Of a stretch of DNA of 64,000 nucleotides, positions 32,496-42,348 are shown one piece after another. Made by a program: the position numbers and the translations under genes. The notes under the pieces were generated by a model. That model ran no database searches. It saw nothing but the letters and a program-made list of their open reading frames with translations, and was not told the origin of the DNA. The stretch is from JAAOIF01 sp965206195 (lineage in GTDB: Bacteria > Pseudomonadota > Gammaproteobacteria > PS1 > Pseudothioglobaceae): the NCBI GenBank assembly GCA_965206195.1, contig CBDBIZ010000011.1:434001-498000 (forward strand), in the 5' to 3' direction. How positions within the stretch are numbered: position 1 is the stretch's first letter; every line of letters starts with the position of its first letter.

Positions 32496-34178
32496 ATGAA
32501 AACCAGTAATCTTTTAATTCCCACGCAAAAAGAAGTACCTAATGACGCACAAATTGCCTCTCATCAGTTAATGATTCGTGCTGGGCTTATTTCCAAACTG
32601 GCTGCTGGGCTGTATTGTTATTTGCCAATAGGTTTAAGAGTGTTGCAAAAAGTGGAACATATCATCCGTGAAGAGATGAACAAAGCTGGCGCCCAAGAGT
32701 TATTAATGCCTGTCACACAGCCAGCGGAACTGTGGCAAGAATCAGGCAGATGGGAAAAATACGGCAAAGAGTTGTTAAGGTTTAAAGACAGACACAATCG
32801 TGATTTTTGTCTGGGACCAACACATGAAGAGGTGATTGTTGATTTAGCCAGGCAGTATCTACGCAGCTATAAACAACTTCCTGTTAATTTCTATCAAATT
32901 CAAACCAAATTCCGTGATGAGATTCGTCCGCGTTTTGGGATTATGCGTAGCCGTGAATTTATCATGAAAGATGCTTATTCATTTCACTTAGATAGCGCAA
33001 GTATGCAGGCTGAATTTGATAATATGCATACTACGTATTGCGCTATTTTTGATAGACTTGGTTTGGAGTATCGCTCAGTTTTGGCAGATTCTGGCCCAAT
33101 TGGTGGGGAAAATTCAATTGAATTTCATGTGTTAGCAGATAATGGTGAAGATGAGATTTGCTTTTCTGATGGGTCTGATTACGCTGCTAATATTGAAAAA
33201 GTTGCTTACTTAAAACAAAATAAAACTTGTGTGTCAAATCAGACTGCAACACAAGTTTTAACCAAGAAAAAAACCAGTATTACACAAGTGGCAGAATTTT
33301 TAGGCGTTGACCCAGCACAATGCATGAAAACCTTAATTATTAAAACTGATAAAGACTTTAAAGCATTAGTACTACGCGGCGACCACGAGCTCAACGAAGT
33401 TAAGGTGCAAAATTTGTTGGGTGATTTTGCATTAGCTAGTGACGATGAGATTAAAGACCTAGGGTTAAAAAAAGGTTTTATTGGCATTAATGATTTACCA
33501 ATTGATTTGATTGTTGATTACTCAGCTAGCATATTATGTGATTTTGTGTGTGGAGCAAATCAGTGGAATTATCACCTAACTGGCGCTAATTGGCAGGGCA
33601 TTGAATTTGTTGAGGCAGATTTACGCAATGCTGTGAAAGGGGATGATAGCCCCTGTGGCAAAGGCAAGTTGGTGATTAAACGCGGGATTGAAGTAGGGCA
33701 TATTTTCCAATTGGATGATACTTATTGCAAGCCACTGAATGCTGGTGTAATTAGCGAAAACGGTAAACAACAGATAATGAAAATGGGTTGCTACGGCATT
33801 GGCGTTACCCGCGTGATTGCTGCTGCTATTGAGCAAAATTATGATAATAAAGGTATTATTTTCCCCGCCTCAATTGCCCCTTTTCAATTGGTAATTGTAC
33901 CGATTAATTATCAAAAATCTACCCGTGTTAAAAACCTGACTGATGACTTGTATCAACAGTTTTTAGCTGCAGGTATTGAAGTGTTGCTAGATGACAGAAA
34001 AGAGCGCGCTGGCATATTATTTGCTGATAGTGAGCTGTTGGGTATCCCCCATCGGCTAGTACTTAGCGACACCCATGCGGACAATGGCAATGTAGAGTAT
34101 AAAGCTAGAAATCACCTTAATAAAGTTGAGATTAAATTTGATCAAGCGCTTGTCTTTATTCAATCAAAATTAGCCTAA
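32496..34178 (+). CDS. proS: Prolyl-tRNA synthetase, bacterial type
   Basis: 560-residue class II synthetase with the YbaK-like editing insertion between motifs 2 and 3 (about 230-390). Seen: motif 1 region LYCYLPIGLRVLQKVEHIIR, motif 2 FRDEIRPRFGIMRSREFIMK, the MKTLIIKTD editing segment, motif 3 MGCYGIGVTRVIAAAIEQ, and the anticodon-binding C-terminus. Complete. It is followed 15 bases later by psd. Confidence 0.97.
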   Translation: MKTSNLLIPTQKEVPNDAQIASHQLMIRAGLISKLAAGLYCYLPIGLRVLQKVEHIIREEMNKAGAQELLMPVTQPAELWQESGRWEKYGKELLRFKDRHNRDFCLGPTHEEVIVDLARQYLRSYKQLPVNFYQIQTKFRDEIRPRFGIMRSREFIMKDAYSFHLDSASMQAEFDNMHTTYCAIFDRLGLEYRSVLADSGPIGGENSIEFHVLADNGEDEICFSDGSDYAANIEKVAYLKQNKTCVSNQTATQVLTKKKTSITQVAEFLGVDPAQCMKTLIIKTDKDFKALVLRGDHELNEVKVQNLLGDFALASDDEIKDLGLKKGFIGINDLPIDLIVDYSASILCDFVCGANQWNYHLTGANWQGIEFVEADLRNAVKGDDSPCGKGKLVIKRGIEVGHIFQLDDTYCKPLNAGVISENGKQQIMKMGCYGIGVTRVIAAAIEQNYDNKGIIFPASIAPFQLVIVPINYQKSTRVKNLTDDLYQQFLAAGIEVLLDDRKERAGILFADSELLGIPHRLVLSDTHADNGNVEYKARNHLNKVEIKFDQALVFIQSKLA

Positions 34179-34193
34179 TACAGGAATATTAAC

Positions 34194-35006
34194 ATGATTT
34201 GGCTGCAGTATATATTGCCTCAACATTGGTTCTCAAAGCTGATGTTTCGGTTTGCTAGAATTGAAAATACTTGGCTAAAAAATATCTTTATTGATTGGTT
34301 TGTAAAAACCTATCAAGTCAATTTATCTGAAGCCGAGCGTGAGCGCGTTGAAGACTATCAACATTTTAATGATTTTTTTACTCGTGCTTTAAAATCTAGC
34401 GTAAGACCGATTGCCCACAGTGCGATTATCTGCCCTGTAGATGGCATTGTGTCGCAGGTAGGGACAATTTCAAATGCACAAATTATTCAAGCCAAAAATC
34501 ACCATTATAGCGTTGCACAACTACTAGCCAATGACGCTAGAAGTGGTGAATTTGAAGCTGGATTTTTTGCCACAATCTATCTTTCCCCTAAAGATTATCA
34601 TCGTATTCATATGCCGTATGATGCTAAGTTGATATCGATGAGTTATATTCCTGGAGCTTTGTTTTCAGTTAATAAAGCCGCAGCTGATAATATTGATGGA
34701 CTATTTGCTAGAAACGAGCGTGTGGTATGTTATTTTGCAACGGATTTTGGTTTGTGTGTTGTTATTTTAGTTGGGGCAATTTTTGTTGGCTCGATGCAAA
34801 CAGTATGGCATGGGCAAATTAACCCACCGTATGCAAAAAAAATACAATATTTTGACTACCTCAAGCAAAATATTGTACTTAAAAAAGGGGCAGAATTAGG
34901 GCGCTTTAACATGGGATCAACCGTCATTATGCTAGCACCTAAACCAGGTAATCGCTTTGCTTTGCAAACTAACCAAGTGGTTAAAATTGGTCAAGCACTA
35001 ATCTAA
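34194..35006 (+). CDS. psd: Phosphatidylserine decarboxylase proenzyme
   Basis: 270 residues. Makes phosphatidylethanolamine; the chain cleaves itself to form the pyruvoyl cofactor. Seen: FNDFFTRALKSSVRPIA, ICPVDGIVSQVG with the catalytic Asp, LSPKDYHRIHMPYDA with the catalytic His, and the cleavage motif GST in FNMGSTVIML (more often LGST). Peripheral on the inner membrane. Its end overlaps the convergent CorC-family gene by 9 bases. Confidence 0.95.
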   Translation: MIWLQYILPQHWFSKLMFRFARIENTWLKNIFIDWFVKTYQVNLSEAERERVEDYQHFNDFFTRALKSSVRPIAHSAIICPVDGIVSQVGTISNAQIIQAKNHHYSVAQLLANDARSGEFEAGFFATIYLSPKDYHRIHMPYDAKLISMSYIPGALFSVNKAAADNIDGLFARNERVVCYFATDFGLCVVILVGAIFVGSMQTVWHGQINPPYAKKIQYFDYLKQNIVLKKGAELGRFNMGSTVIMLAPKPGNRFALQTNQVVKIGQALI

Positions 35007-36242
35007 TTTTGTCAGTTTGACCAATTTAATAGTTTGATTGGAAATTTGTATAATTTCAATCATGACATTGTCAATTTTTAAGCTGATGTCGTGTTTTGGA
35101 ATGCTTTGCAAGGTTTCTAAAATCAGACCATTGAGTGTCTTTGCTTTAGTAACAGAAAGGTTAGTATTGAGTAGCGTATTAAGCTCACGAATACTGATTC
35201 TTGGATTAACCAAATAACTACCATCATCTTGTTTGTTTATTTCTTCAATGCTTTCATTTTGATTGGAGGTAAACTGTCCTACAATTTCTTCCAAAATATC
35301 CTCTAAAACCACCATACCTCTGACTTCACCATATTCATCAACTACTAAACCTAGGCGTCTTTTTTGTGTTTGAAAATGCGTTAATTGACGCTCTAGCGAA
35401 GTGCCTTCAGGCACAAAATAAGGCTTACGTACCAAGCTCAATAAATTCTCAATGTTGAAATTCCCTTTGGCGTATAGATTAACCACATCACGCATATGTA
35501 GTACGCCAGTGATATTATCTTGCGAACCTTTAAAAAATAACAAACGTGTGTGCTGAATGTGTTCTAGTCGGGTTAGAATTTCTTGATGATTGTCAATATC
35601 AACACTAATAAGTTCGTGGCGGGGAATCATAATATCCTCTACTTTAACTTTCTCTAAATCGATAATATTAAGTAACATTTTTTGATAATTTGAAGCAATA
35701 ATAGACTTAGCATCATTCACAGCCACTCTAAGTTCTTCAGAACTGATAGAGTTTTCGGTTGTATTTTTAATTCTGAATAATTTTAAAATAGCGTTTGAAA
35801 ATTGTGCGATTAACCACACAAAAGGTTTAAGAATTTTAATTAAACCGCTAATAATGAGTGAAGAAGGTAATGCAATTTTTTCTGGGTTTTTGGCGGCAAA
35901 GGTTTTTGGCGTAGTTTCTGCAAAGACTAAAATAATAAAGGTTAGGGTAATTGAAGCATATACAATTGAGCCTTCTCCCCAAAGGTTAATCGCCAAAATT
36001 GTGGCAATAGATGAGGCAAAAATATTGACAAAATTATTGCTTAGTAAAATAGTACCGATGAGGTAGTCTAAATCGCTTAACAAATGCTCAGTACGTTTGG
36101 CATTTTTGTTATTTTTACTGAGTGCTTTTAGACGATAGCGATTAATTGCCATCATTGCAGTTTCAGCACTAGCGAAAAAAGCAGAGATTAGTATTAATCC
36201 AAACAGGATAACGCCAAGCCACAAGGTTGAGAGTGATTCCAA
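34998..36242 (-). CDS. CNNM/CorC-family membrane protein (DUF21, CBS pair, CorC_HlyC)
   Basis: 414 residues. N-terminal DUF21 membrane domain with about four helices (ISAFFASAETAMMAINRYRL near residue 30), a CBS pair (VKVEDIMIPRHEL to LLSLVRKPYFVPEG, then LVVDEYGEVRGMVVLEDILE) and the C-terminal transporter-associated FAD-like domain. Members are linked to magnesium or cobalt export and resistance. It matches the YfjD/CorB subgroup rather than soluble CorC because of the DUF21 domain. Convergent with psd, 29 bases after eno. Confidence 0.88.
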   Translation of the reverse strand: MESLSTLWLGVILFGLILISAFFASAETAMMAINRYRLKALSKNNKNAKRTEHLLSDLDYLIGTILLSNNFVNIFASSIATILAINLWGEGSIVYASITLTFIILVFAETTPKTFAAKNPEKIALPSSLIISGLIKILKPFVWLIAQFSNAILKLFRIKNTTENSISSEELRVAVNDAKSIIASNYQKMLLNIIDLEKVKVEDIMIPRHELISVDIDNHQEILTRLEHIQHTRLLFFKGSQDNITGVLHMRDVVNLYAKGNFNIENLLSLVRKPYFVPEGTSLERQLTHFQTQKRRLGLVVDEYGEVRGMVVLEDILEEIVGQFTSNQNESIEEINKQDDGSYLVNPRISIRELNTLLNTNLSVTKAKTLNGLILETLQSIPKHDISLKIDNVMIEIIQISNQTIKLVKLTKLD

Positions 36243-36271
36243 TCGGTTAACTCAAGTATAAAACGTTCAGT

Positions 36272-37552
36272 TTAGCGTAAATGATTAAACGTATCAAGCC
36301 CTGAATAAATAGCACTATTGCCCAGTTGCTCTTCAATGCGTAACAAACGGTTGTATTTTGCTAAGCGATCCGAGCGCGATAAAGAGCCAGTTTTGATTTG
36401 TCCGCAACCTAAAGCTACTGCCAAATCTGCAATGGTGGTATCTTCAGTCTCACCCGAGCGATGTGACATAACGCAGGTATACCCAGCTTTAGTTGCCATC
36501 GTCATAGCATCAAAAGTTTCACTTAAAGTCCCAATTTGGTTAACTTTAATGAGAATAGAATTGGCAATGTTGTTTTCGATACCCTTGGCTAAAATTGCAC
36601 TATTAGTCACAAATAAATCATCCCCTACCAATTGCACTTTAGTGCCGATTTTTTGGGTGAGTAAATCCCAGCCATCCCAGTCATTTTCATCCATCCCATC
36701 TTCAATTGAGATAATTGGATAGTTTTCAACCCAGTTAGCCAAATAATCGACAAATTGTGCAGCACTGAGTGATTTTTTTTCAGAGATTAAGTTGTATTTT
36801 CCATCCGCGTAAAATTCAGAACTTGCACAATCAATCCCGATAAAAATATCCTTGCCTGCTTCATAACCTGCTTTTTTAATAGCCTCAAGGATAACCTTCA
36901 GCGCCTGTTCATTAGAAGATAAATTAGGGGCAAAACCGCCTTCATCACCCACAGCGGTATTCATGCCCTTAGCTTCTAACACCGATTTGAGATGGTGAAA
37001 AACCTCCGCACCGTAACGCAAAGCCTCTTTAAAACTAGGCGCGCCAGCAGGGATAATCATAAACTCTTGAATATCAACACTATTATTAGCGTGCTCACCA
37101 CCATTAATAATATTCATCATCGGCACAGGTAGTTGGTAATCCCCCTCAATTTTTAATGACTCATATAAAGGTTTATTTTGCACGTTAGCCTTGGCATGTG
37201 CCGCTGCTAATGACACCGCTAAAATTGCATTTGCCCCTAGTCTGGATTTGGTTTGCGTACCGTCTAAATCAATCATCGCATAATCGATTTTGTTTAAATC
37301 TTCAATATTAAAACCCATTAAGGCATCACAAATCTCAGTATTGACATTGTTAACCGCTTTAAGCACGCCTTTGCCTAGGTAACGAGACTTATCTCCATCA
37401 CGTAACTCTAACGCCTCACGCTGACCAGTAGAGGCACCTGATGGCACCATCGCGCTACCCATTACGCCATTGACTAAAATAACATCTACTTCAACAGTTG
37501 GATTGCCCCTAGAATCAAGGATTTCTCTGGCTTTAACTTGTTGTATTTTCAT
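36272..37552 (-). CDS. eno: Enolase
   Basis: 426-residue glycolytic enzyme converting 2-phosphoglycerate to phosphoenolpyruvate. Seen: REILDSRGNPTVEVDV, SGASTGQREALELRD, AVGDEGGFAPNLSSNEQAL, the metal ligands in IGIDCASSEF, SIEDGMDENDW and QLVGDDLFVTN, and VMSHRSGETEDTTIADLAV. Also an RNA-degradosome member in relatives. Very secure. Confidence 0.98.
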   Translation of the reverse strand: MKIQQVKAREILDSRGNPTVEVDVILVNGVMGSAMVPSGASTGQREALELRDGDKSRYLGKGVLKAVNNVNTEICDALMGFNIEDLNKIDYAMIDLDGTQTKSRLGANAILAVSLAAAHAKANVQNKPLYESLKIEGDYQLPVPMMNIINGGEHANNSVDIQEFMIIPAGAPSFKEALRYGAEVFHHLKSVLEAKGMNTAVGDEGGFAPNLSSNEQALKVILEAIKKAGYEAGKDIFIGIDCASSEFYADGKYNLISEKKSLSAAQFVDYLANWVENYPIISIEDGMDENDWDGWDLLTQKIGTKVQLVGDDLFVTNSAILAKGIENNIANSILIKVNQIGTLSETFDAMTMATKAGYTCVMSHRSGETEDTTIADLAVALGCGQIKTGSLSRSDRLAKYNRLLRIEEQLGNSAIYSGLDTFNHLR

Positions 37553-37611
37553 AATTTGTGTTTAGTTATATAGGCTTTTTCAAATATTTACTTAAGCGAA
37601 AACCTCTAACC

Positions 37612-38712
37612 TTATTCAAAAAATGCTTTCATTTTACTAAAAAAGGAGTTTGATTCTGGATAATGTTTTTTACCGCATGATCCAGATAACTCGTTCAATA
37701 ATTGTTTTTGTCTTTTACTGAGATTAACAGGTGTTTCTAATTTAACTTGGCAAATCAAATCGCCTGCGCCGCTATGACGAATGGCAGTAATGCCTTTGCC
37801 TTTTAGACGAAATTGTTTGCCTGTTTGGGTCCCAGCGGGTACTTTGATTTTTAGCTTTTTATCCAATGTTGGTACTTCAATAGAATCGCCCAGTGCTGCT
37901 GTGGCAAAATCAATCGGTACTTCACAGTATAAATCATTGCCATTGCGCTGAAAAATCTCATGCGGTCTTACGTGTACTTCAACATATAAATCACCACTTT
38001 GACCTCCAAGAACGCCAGCTTCACCTTCGCCACTAAGACGAATACGATTGCCAGTATCAACGCCAGCAGGAATTTTAATAGACAGGGTTTTTTGCTTACG
38101 CACCACACCTTGACCACGACAAGTATGACAAGGTGATTGGATTTTTTGACCTGTGCCAGAGCATTGCGGACAAGGGCGCTGCACGGCAAAAAAACCTTGC
38201 TGCATTTGCACCTGACCATGTCCACCACAATTGCTGCATGTTTTAATATTAGTGCCTGGTTTTGCGCCACTACCAGAACAAGTATCGCAAGCCTCATTTT
38301 TAGGAATGCGGACTTTGACCGTTGTACCCTCTGCTGCTGCTTTAAGGTTGATTTCTAAATCATAACGTAAATCTGAGCCACGATTGTCTTGCTGTTGTTG
38401 CCCACCGCCAAAAATATCACCAAAAATATCACCAAATCCGCCACCGCCAAAAGGGTTTCCACCGCTAAAACCGCCAGCACTACCATCAACCCCTGCATGA
38501 CCAAATTGATCGTAGGCTTGACGCTTTTGCACATCTGACAAAATTGCATAAGCTTTTTGAATTTCTTTGAATTTTGCTTCTGAAGATGCCTTATTCCCTG
38601 TATTACGATCAGGGTGATGTTTCATTGCCAAGCGTTTATAGGCTTTTTTAATTTGCTTATCGTCTGCGTCTTTTTCGATACCTAATATTTGGTAATAATC
38701 TCTTTGCGCCAT
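37612..38712 (-). CDS. dnaJ: Chaperone protein DnaJ
   Basis: 366 residues from MAQRDYYQILGI; the frame extends 7 codons further but the family starts here. J-domain with HPD in KHHPDRNTG, a long Gly/Phe region with GGGFGDIFGDIFGGG, four zinc-finger repeats (CDTCSGSG, CSNCGGHG, CPQCSGTG, CHTCRGQG) and the substrate-binding C-terminus. Downstream of dnaK with a terminator-like hairpin between them. Confidence 0.97.
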   Translation of the reverse strand: MAQRDYYQILGIEKDADDKQIKKAYKRLAMKHHPDRNTGNKASSEAKFKEIQKAYAILSDVQKRQAYDQFGHAGVDGSAGGFSGGNPFGGGGFGDIFGDIFGGGQQQQDNRGSDLRYDLEINLKAAAEGTTVKVRIPKNEACDTCSGSGAKPGTNIKTCSNCGGHGQVQMQQGFFAVQRPCPQCSGTGQKIQSPCHTCRGQGVVRKQKTLSIKIPAGVDTGNRIRLSGEGEAGVLGGQSGDLYVEVHVRPHEIFQRNGNDLYCEVPIDFATAALGDSIEVPTLDKKLKIKVPAGTQTGKQFRLKGKGITAIRHSGAGDLICQVKLETPVNLSKRQKQLLNELSGSCGKKHYPESNSFFSKMKAFFE

Positions 38713-38744
38713 AGCTTTGTTTATTGATTGCAATGCGAAACTTT

Positions 38745-38780
38745 AAAAAACCTTCTTCAAGGAATTATTTTTGAAGAAGG
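38745..38780 (-). terminator. Hairpin between dnaK and dnaJ, intrinsic terminator
   Basis: A perfect 10-bp stem (ccttcttcaa/ttgaagaagg) with a 10-base spacer, followed on the minus strand by TTTTTT. It would make dnaJ expression depend on read-through from dnaK, lowering the DnaJ to DnaK ratio. Confidence 0.75.
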
Positions 38781-38809
38781 TCGATAATTGGTTGTTAAAA
38801 AACGTAGTT

Positions 38810-40732
38810 TTATTTGCCGTCTTTAACTTCTTCAAAATCCGCATCAACCACATCGTCACCTGAATCTTTAGCACCTGCATTAGCTGCATCGGTGAATCCA
38901 TCGCCGCTACTGGCTTTCGCTTGGGCTTTTTGCGCTAATGATTGGGATTTTTCGCTTAAGTTCCCTACCTTAGCATCAATCGCTTCTTTGTCCTCGCCTT
39001 TCATGGCAGTTTCAAGTTCGCTAATAGCGTCTTCGATGGCTTTTTTCTCATCATCTGAGACTTCATCTTTAAGCTCTTCCAGGGTTTGCTTAGTGGAATG
39101 AACAAGTGAATCTGCCATGTTGCGCGTAGTTACTAACTCTTGGAATTTTTTATCTTCATCGGCGTGCGCTTCAGCATCTTTAATCATTTTTTCTACTTCT
39201 TCTTCACTCAAGCCGCTTGATGCTTTAATGGTAATGCTTTGTTCTTTGCCAGTATTTTTATCTTTGGCGGAGACATTGAGAATACCATCAGAATCAATAT
39301 CCAATGTTACTTCAATTTGTGGCTGACCTTTTGGCGCAGCGGCAATACCTTCTAGGTTGAATTGACCCAGAGATTTATTTCCGCTAGCAACTTCACGTTC
39401 GCCTTGTAATACATGTACTGTTACCGCGCTTTGATTATCCGCTGCAGTTGAAAACACTTGGGACGCATTGGTCGGGATGGTGGTGTTTTTTTCAATTAAC
39501 TTAGTCATTACCCCACCCATGGTTTCAATACCGAGCGAAAGTGGCGTAACATCGAGCAACAAAACATCTTTCACATCGCCACCGAGCACACCCGCTTGAA
39601 TAGCAGCACCCATCGCCACCGCTTCATCAGGATTAACGTCACGCTTAGGCTCTTTGCCAAAAAACTCTTCAACGATTTGCCCAACTTTAGGCATACGCGT
39701 TTGCCCGCCAACCAGAATCACCTCATTAATATCACCACTGGTAAGTTTTGCATCTTTTAGGGCGATTTTGCACGGTTCAATAGAGTGTTTTAGCAAATCC
39801 TCTACTAAGGCTTCTAACTTGGCACGGGTCAATTTGATGTTTAAGTGTTTCGGTCCAGAAGCATCTGCAGTTACATAAGGTAAATTGATTTCGGTTTGTT
39901 CACTAGAGGAAAGCTCAATTTTGGCTTTTTCCGCAGCTTCTTTGAGACGTTGTAGCGCCATAGAGTCATTGGTCAAATCCATGCCTTGGTCTTTTTTAAA
40001 TTCATCGACCAAATAACTAATAATGCGTTGATCAAAATCTTCGCCACCTAAGAAGGTATCGCCATTGGTTGAGAGTACTTCAAAGTGTTTTTCACCATCA
40101 ATATCTTCCATTTCAATAATAGAGATATCAAATGTGCCACCACCAAGGTCATATACCGCTACGGTTTTGTCGCCTTTGAGTTTGTCCATGCCATACGCCA
40201 GTGCAGCAGCCGTAGGTTCGTTAATGATACGTTTAACCTCGAGACCTGCAATTTTCCCTGCGTCTTTAGTGGCTTGACGTTGTGAATCATTAAAATAAGC
40301 AGGCACGGTAATTACTGCTTCTGTCACTTTTTCACCTAAGTATTCTTCTGCAGTTTTTTTCATTTTTTCAATTACGCGAGCAGAAATCTCAGGGGCTGCC
40401 ATTTTCTTACCTTTGACCTCAATCCAGGCGTCACCATTATCAGCTTTGACGATTTTATAAGGTACCAAATCAATGTCTTTTTGTACTGCTTCTTCTTCAA
40501 AACGACGACCAATTAAGCGCTTAATGGCATACAGTGTATTTTTAGGGTTGGTAACCGCCTGACGCTTAGCACTTTGACCGACCAACACTTCTTCAGAATC
40601 TTTAGGGTAGGCGATAATTGACGGTGTGGTGCGATCGCCTTCAGAGTTTTCAATGATTTTTATATTGCCACCATCCATAATTGCAACACATGAATTGGTT
40701 GTGCCTAAATCAATACCGATAATTTTTGCCAT
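38810..40732 (-). CDS. dnaK: Chaperone protein DnaK (Hsp70)
   Basis: 640-residue Hsp70. Seen: IIGIDLGTTNSCVAIMDGG, VYDLGGGTFDISIIEME, VGGQTRMPKV in the ATPase domain, the interdomain linker DVLLLDVTPLSLGIETMGG, and the C-terminal tail ending VVDADFEEVKDGK. grpE is not adjacent. Preceded by a good sigma-32-type promoter. Very secure. Confidence 0.98.
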   Translation of the reverse strand: MAKIIGIDLGTTNSCVAIMDGGNIKIIENSEGDRTTPSIIAYPKDSEEVLVGQSAKRQAVTNPKNTLYAIKRLIGRRFEEEAVQKDIDLVPYKIVKADNGDAWIEVKGKKMAAPEISARVIEKMKKTAEEYLGEKVTEAVITVPAYFNDSQRQATKDAGKIAGLEVKRIINEPTAAALAYGMDKLKGDKTVAVYDLGGGTFDISIIEMEDIDGEKHFEVLSTNGDTFLGGEDFDQRIISYLVDEFKKDQGMDLTNDSMALQRLKEAAEKAKIELSSSEQTEINLPYVTADASGPKHLNIKLTRAKLEALVEDLLKHSIEPCKIALKDAKLTSGDINEVILVGGQTRMPKVGQIVEEFFGKEPKRDVNPDEAVAMGAAIQAGVLGGDVKDVLLLDVTPLSLGIETMGGVMTKLIEKNTTIPTNASQVFSTAADNQSAVTVHVLQGEREVASGNKSLGQFNLEGIAAAPKGQPQIEVTLDIDSDGILNVSAKDKNTGKEQSITIKASSGLSEEEVEKMIKDAEAHADEDKKFQELVTTRNMADSLVHSTKQTLEELKDEVSDDEKKAIEDAISELETAMKGEDKEAIDAKVGNLSEKSQSLAQKAQAKASSGDGFTDAANAGAKDSGDDVVDADFEEVKDGK

Positions 40733-40763
40733 TTTTATTCCTTATATTTAATAGATAGCCTTT

Positions 40764-40791
40764 ATATAAGGATGGTCGCTTTTTTTTCAAG
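40764..40791 (-). promoter_or_regulatory. Heat-shock (sigma-32) type promoter of dnaK
   Basis: On the minus strand CTTGAAA (40791-40785), a 13-base spacer, then CCTTATAT (40771-40764). This matches the known sigma-32 pattern CTTGAAA-N13-15-CCCCATNT closely. It lies about 30 bases before the dnaK start codon, which has an aagga ribosome site. Confidence 0.65.
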
Positions 40792-40809
40792 CACTAAATA
40801 ACAAATTTA

Positions 40810-41283
40810 TCAATGTTGTTTTAATAACGCTATGACTGAATCAGGCACAAAGGCACTAATATCACCACCAAAGGTGTGAATTTCTCGCACCAATGAAGAG
40901 GAGATATTCGCGTATTGTTCGGCTGGGGTCATAAAGATAGTTTCAATATCTGGATTAAGATGTTTATTCATGCCTGAGAGTTGGAATTCATATTCAAAAT
41001 CACTCACAGCGCGCAAACCACGTAGAATTATTTGAGAATTTTGTGCTTTGGCGAAGTCAACCAATAAGGTGTCAAACTCAACTACTTTGACAGTATCAAC
41101 CCCTGTCAAAGCCATTTTTGCAGATGCTATACGCTCGTTAATGGTTAAGAAAACTGGCTTTTTACTGTTTTGCGTGATACCGATAATTATCGTATCAAAT
41201 AACTTACTGGCACGTTTAATTAGATCAATATGTCCATTGGTAATGGGATCAAACGAACCAGGATAAATGGCAATTCTTTTCAT
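40810..41283 (-). CDS. coaD: Phosphopantetheine adenylyltransferase
   Basis: 157-residue nucleotidyltransferase of coenzyme A synthesis. Seen: the (H/T)xGH motif in AIYPGSFDPITNGHIDLIKR, LRGLRAVSDFEYEFQL and the ISSSLVREIHTFGGDI motif. It overlaps rsmD by 4 bases. Usual length; secure. Confidence 0.97.
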   Translation of the reverse strand: MKRIAIYPGSFDPITNGHIDLIKRASKLFDTIIIGITQNSKKPVFLTINERIASAKMALTGVDTVKVVEFDTLLVDFAKAQNSQIILRGLRAVSDFEYEFQLSGMNKHLNPDIETIFMTPAEQYANISSSLVREIHTFGGDISAFVPDSVIALLKQH

Positions 41284-41837
41284 TTTAATTGTATGAGTGC
41301 ATAATGTACATTAGAAGTTTGTTTTTGCTTAATAATTTTTATTGGCATGGAGCAAATGTTATCAGTAATTTTCAGCTCTGACTCAATATATATTTTACTG
41401 CGCGTTGTAATTGATTGATTGAGCAAGTCAAGCACTGTTTTAATCATATTTTTGTTAAAAGGTGGGTCAAGTAGAATAAAGTCAAAGGTTTGGGTGTTTT
41501 GTTTTAGAAATTCAAGGGCATCTAAATTAAGTACTTGCAGCTTGTCTGTGTGCAAGATTTGTGTATTTTCTTGAATGGATTGCCAGGCTTGTGTGTCTTT
41601 TTCAATACTAACAACACTTGACGCACCGCGAGACAGTGCTTCAAAACTTAGCGCACCACTGCCTGCAAATAAATCTAAGTAAGTTTTATTATGGTTTTCA
41701 AATTGTAGCCAATTAAATAGCGTTTCACGCACTTTGTTTGGTGTTGGACGCAGTCCTACTGCATTTGGAAAAGAGAATTTTCTACCGCGGTATTGACCCG
41801 CAATAATTTGAAAAGTGTTATTTTTTGTAGGCTTCAA
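41280..41837 (-). CDS. rsmD: 16S rRNA (guanine966-N2)-methyltransferase
   Basis: 185-residue SAM enzyme methylating G966 of 16S rRNA. Seen: IIAGQYRGRKFSFPN, RPTPNKVRETLFNWLQ, the SAM-binding LDLFAGSGALSFEALSRGA and the catalytic FILLDPPFNKNM. rsmD-coaD is a common bacterial pair. Its start overlaps the end of ppa by 20 bases. Confidence 0.95.
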   Translation of the reverse strand: MKPTKNNTFQIIAGQYRGRKFSFPNAVGLRPTPNKVRETLFNWLQFENHNKTYLDLFAGSGALSFEALSRGASSVVSIEKDTQAWQSIQENTQILHTDKLQVLNLDALEFLKQNTQTFDFILLDPPFNKNMIKTVLDLLNQSITTRSKIYIESELKITDNICSMPIKIIKQKQTSNVHYALIQLK

Positions 41838-42348
41838 AAGATTCGACTAATTCTTGTTTGGCTTGTTTAGCATTGCCCCAACCGTTAATTTTTACCCATT
41901 TACCTTCTTCAAGGTCTTTATAATAGGTAAAAAAGTGCTCGATTTGGTCTTTTAATGTGACACCAACATCATCAATGCTTTTAATATCATGATAAGATTT
42001 ACACAGTTTGTCAATCGGTACCGCTAAAATCTTGGCATCTTCGCCTGCTTCATCAGTCATGCGCAAAACTCCAATGGGGCGAGCAGCGATGACCGAGTCG
42101 TGAATTAGCGGATACGGAGTGATTACCAATACATCGGCTGGGTCGCCGTCATTTGCTAGAGTTTCAGGAACAAAGCCATAGTTACATGGGTAGAACATTG
42201 GTGTAGAGATAAAACGATCGACAAACATAGCACCCGTTTCTTTGTCAATTTCGTATTTAATCGGCGACGAATGGGCTGGGATTTCTATAATAACATTGAC
42301 TTCGTCAGGCACATTACCTGCAGATACAGGTTTCAAACTATTTTGCAT
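41818..42348 (-). CDS. ppa: Inorganic pyrophosphatase (family I)
   Basis: 176-residue soluble pyrophosphatase. Seen: IEIPAHSSPIKYEIDKETG, PCNYGFVPETLANDGDPADV with the metal-binding Asp cluster (DGDPADV) and KILAVPIDKL. Usual bacterial length. It overlaps both rnd upstream and rsmD downstream. Confidence 0.97.
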   Translation of the reverse strand: MQNSLKPVSAGNVPDEVNVIIEIPAHSSPIKYEIDKETGAMFVDRFISTPMFYPCNYGFVPETLANDGDPADVLVITPYPLIHDSVIAARPIGVLRMTDEAGEDAKILAVPIDKLCKSYHDIKSIDDVGVTLKDQIEHFFTYYKDLEEGKWVKINGWGNAKQAKQELVESFEAYKK

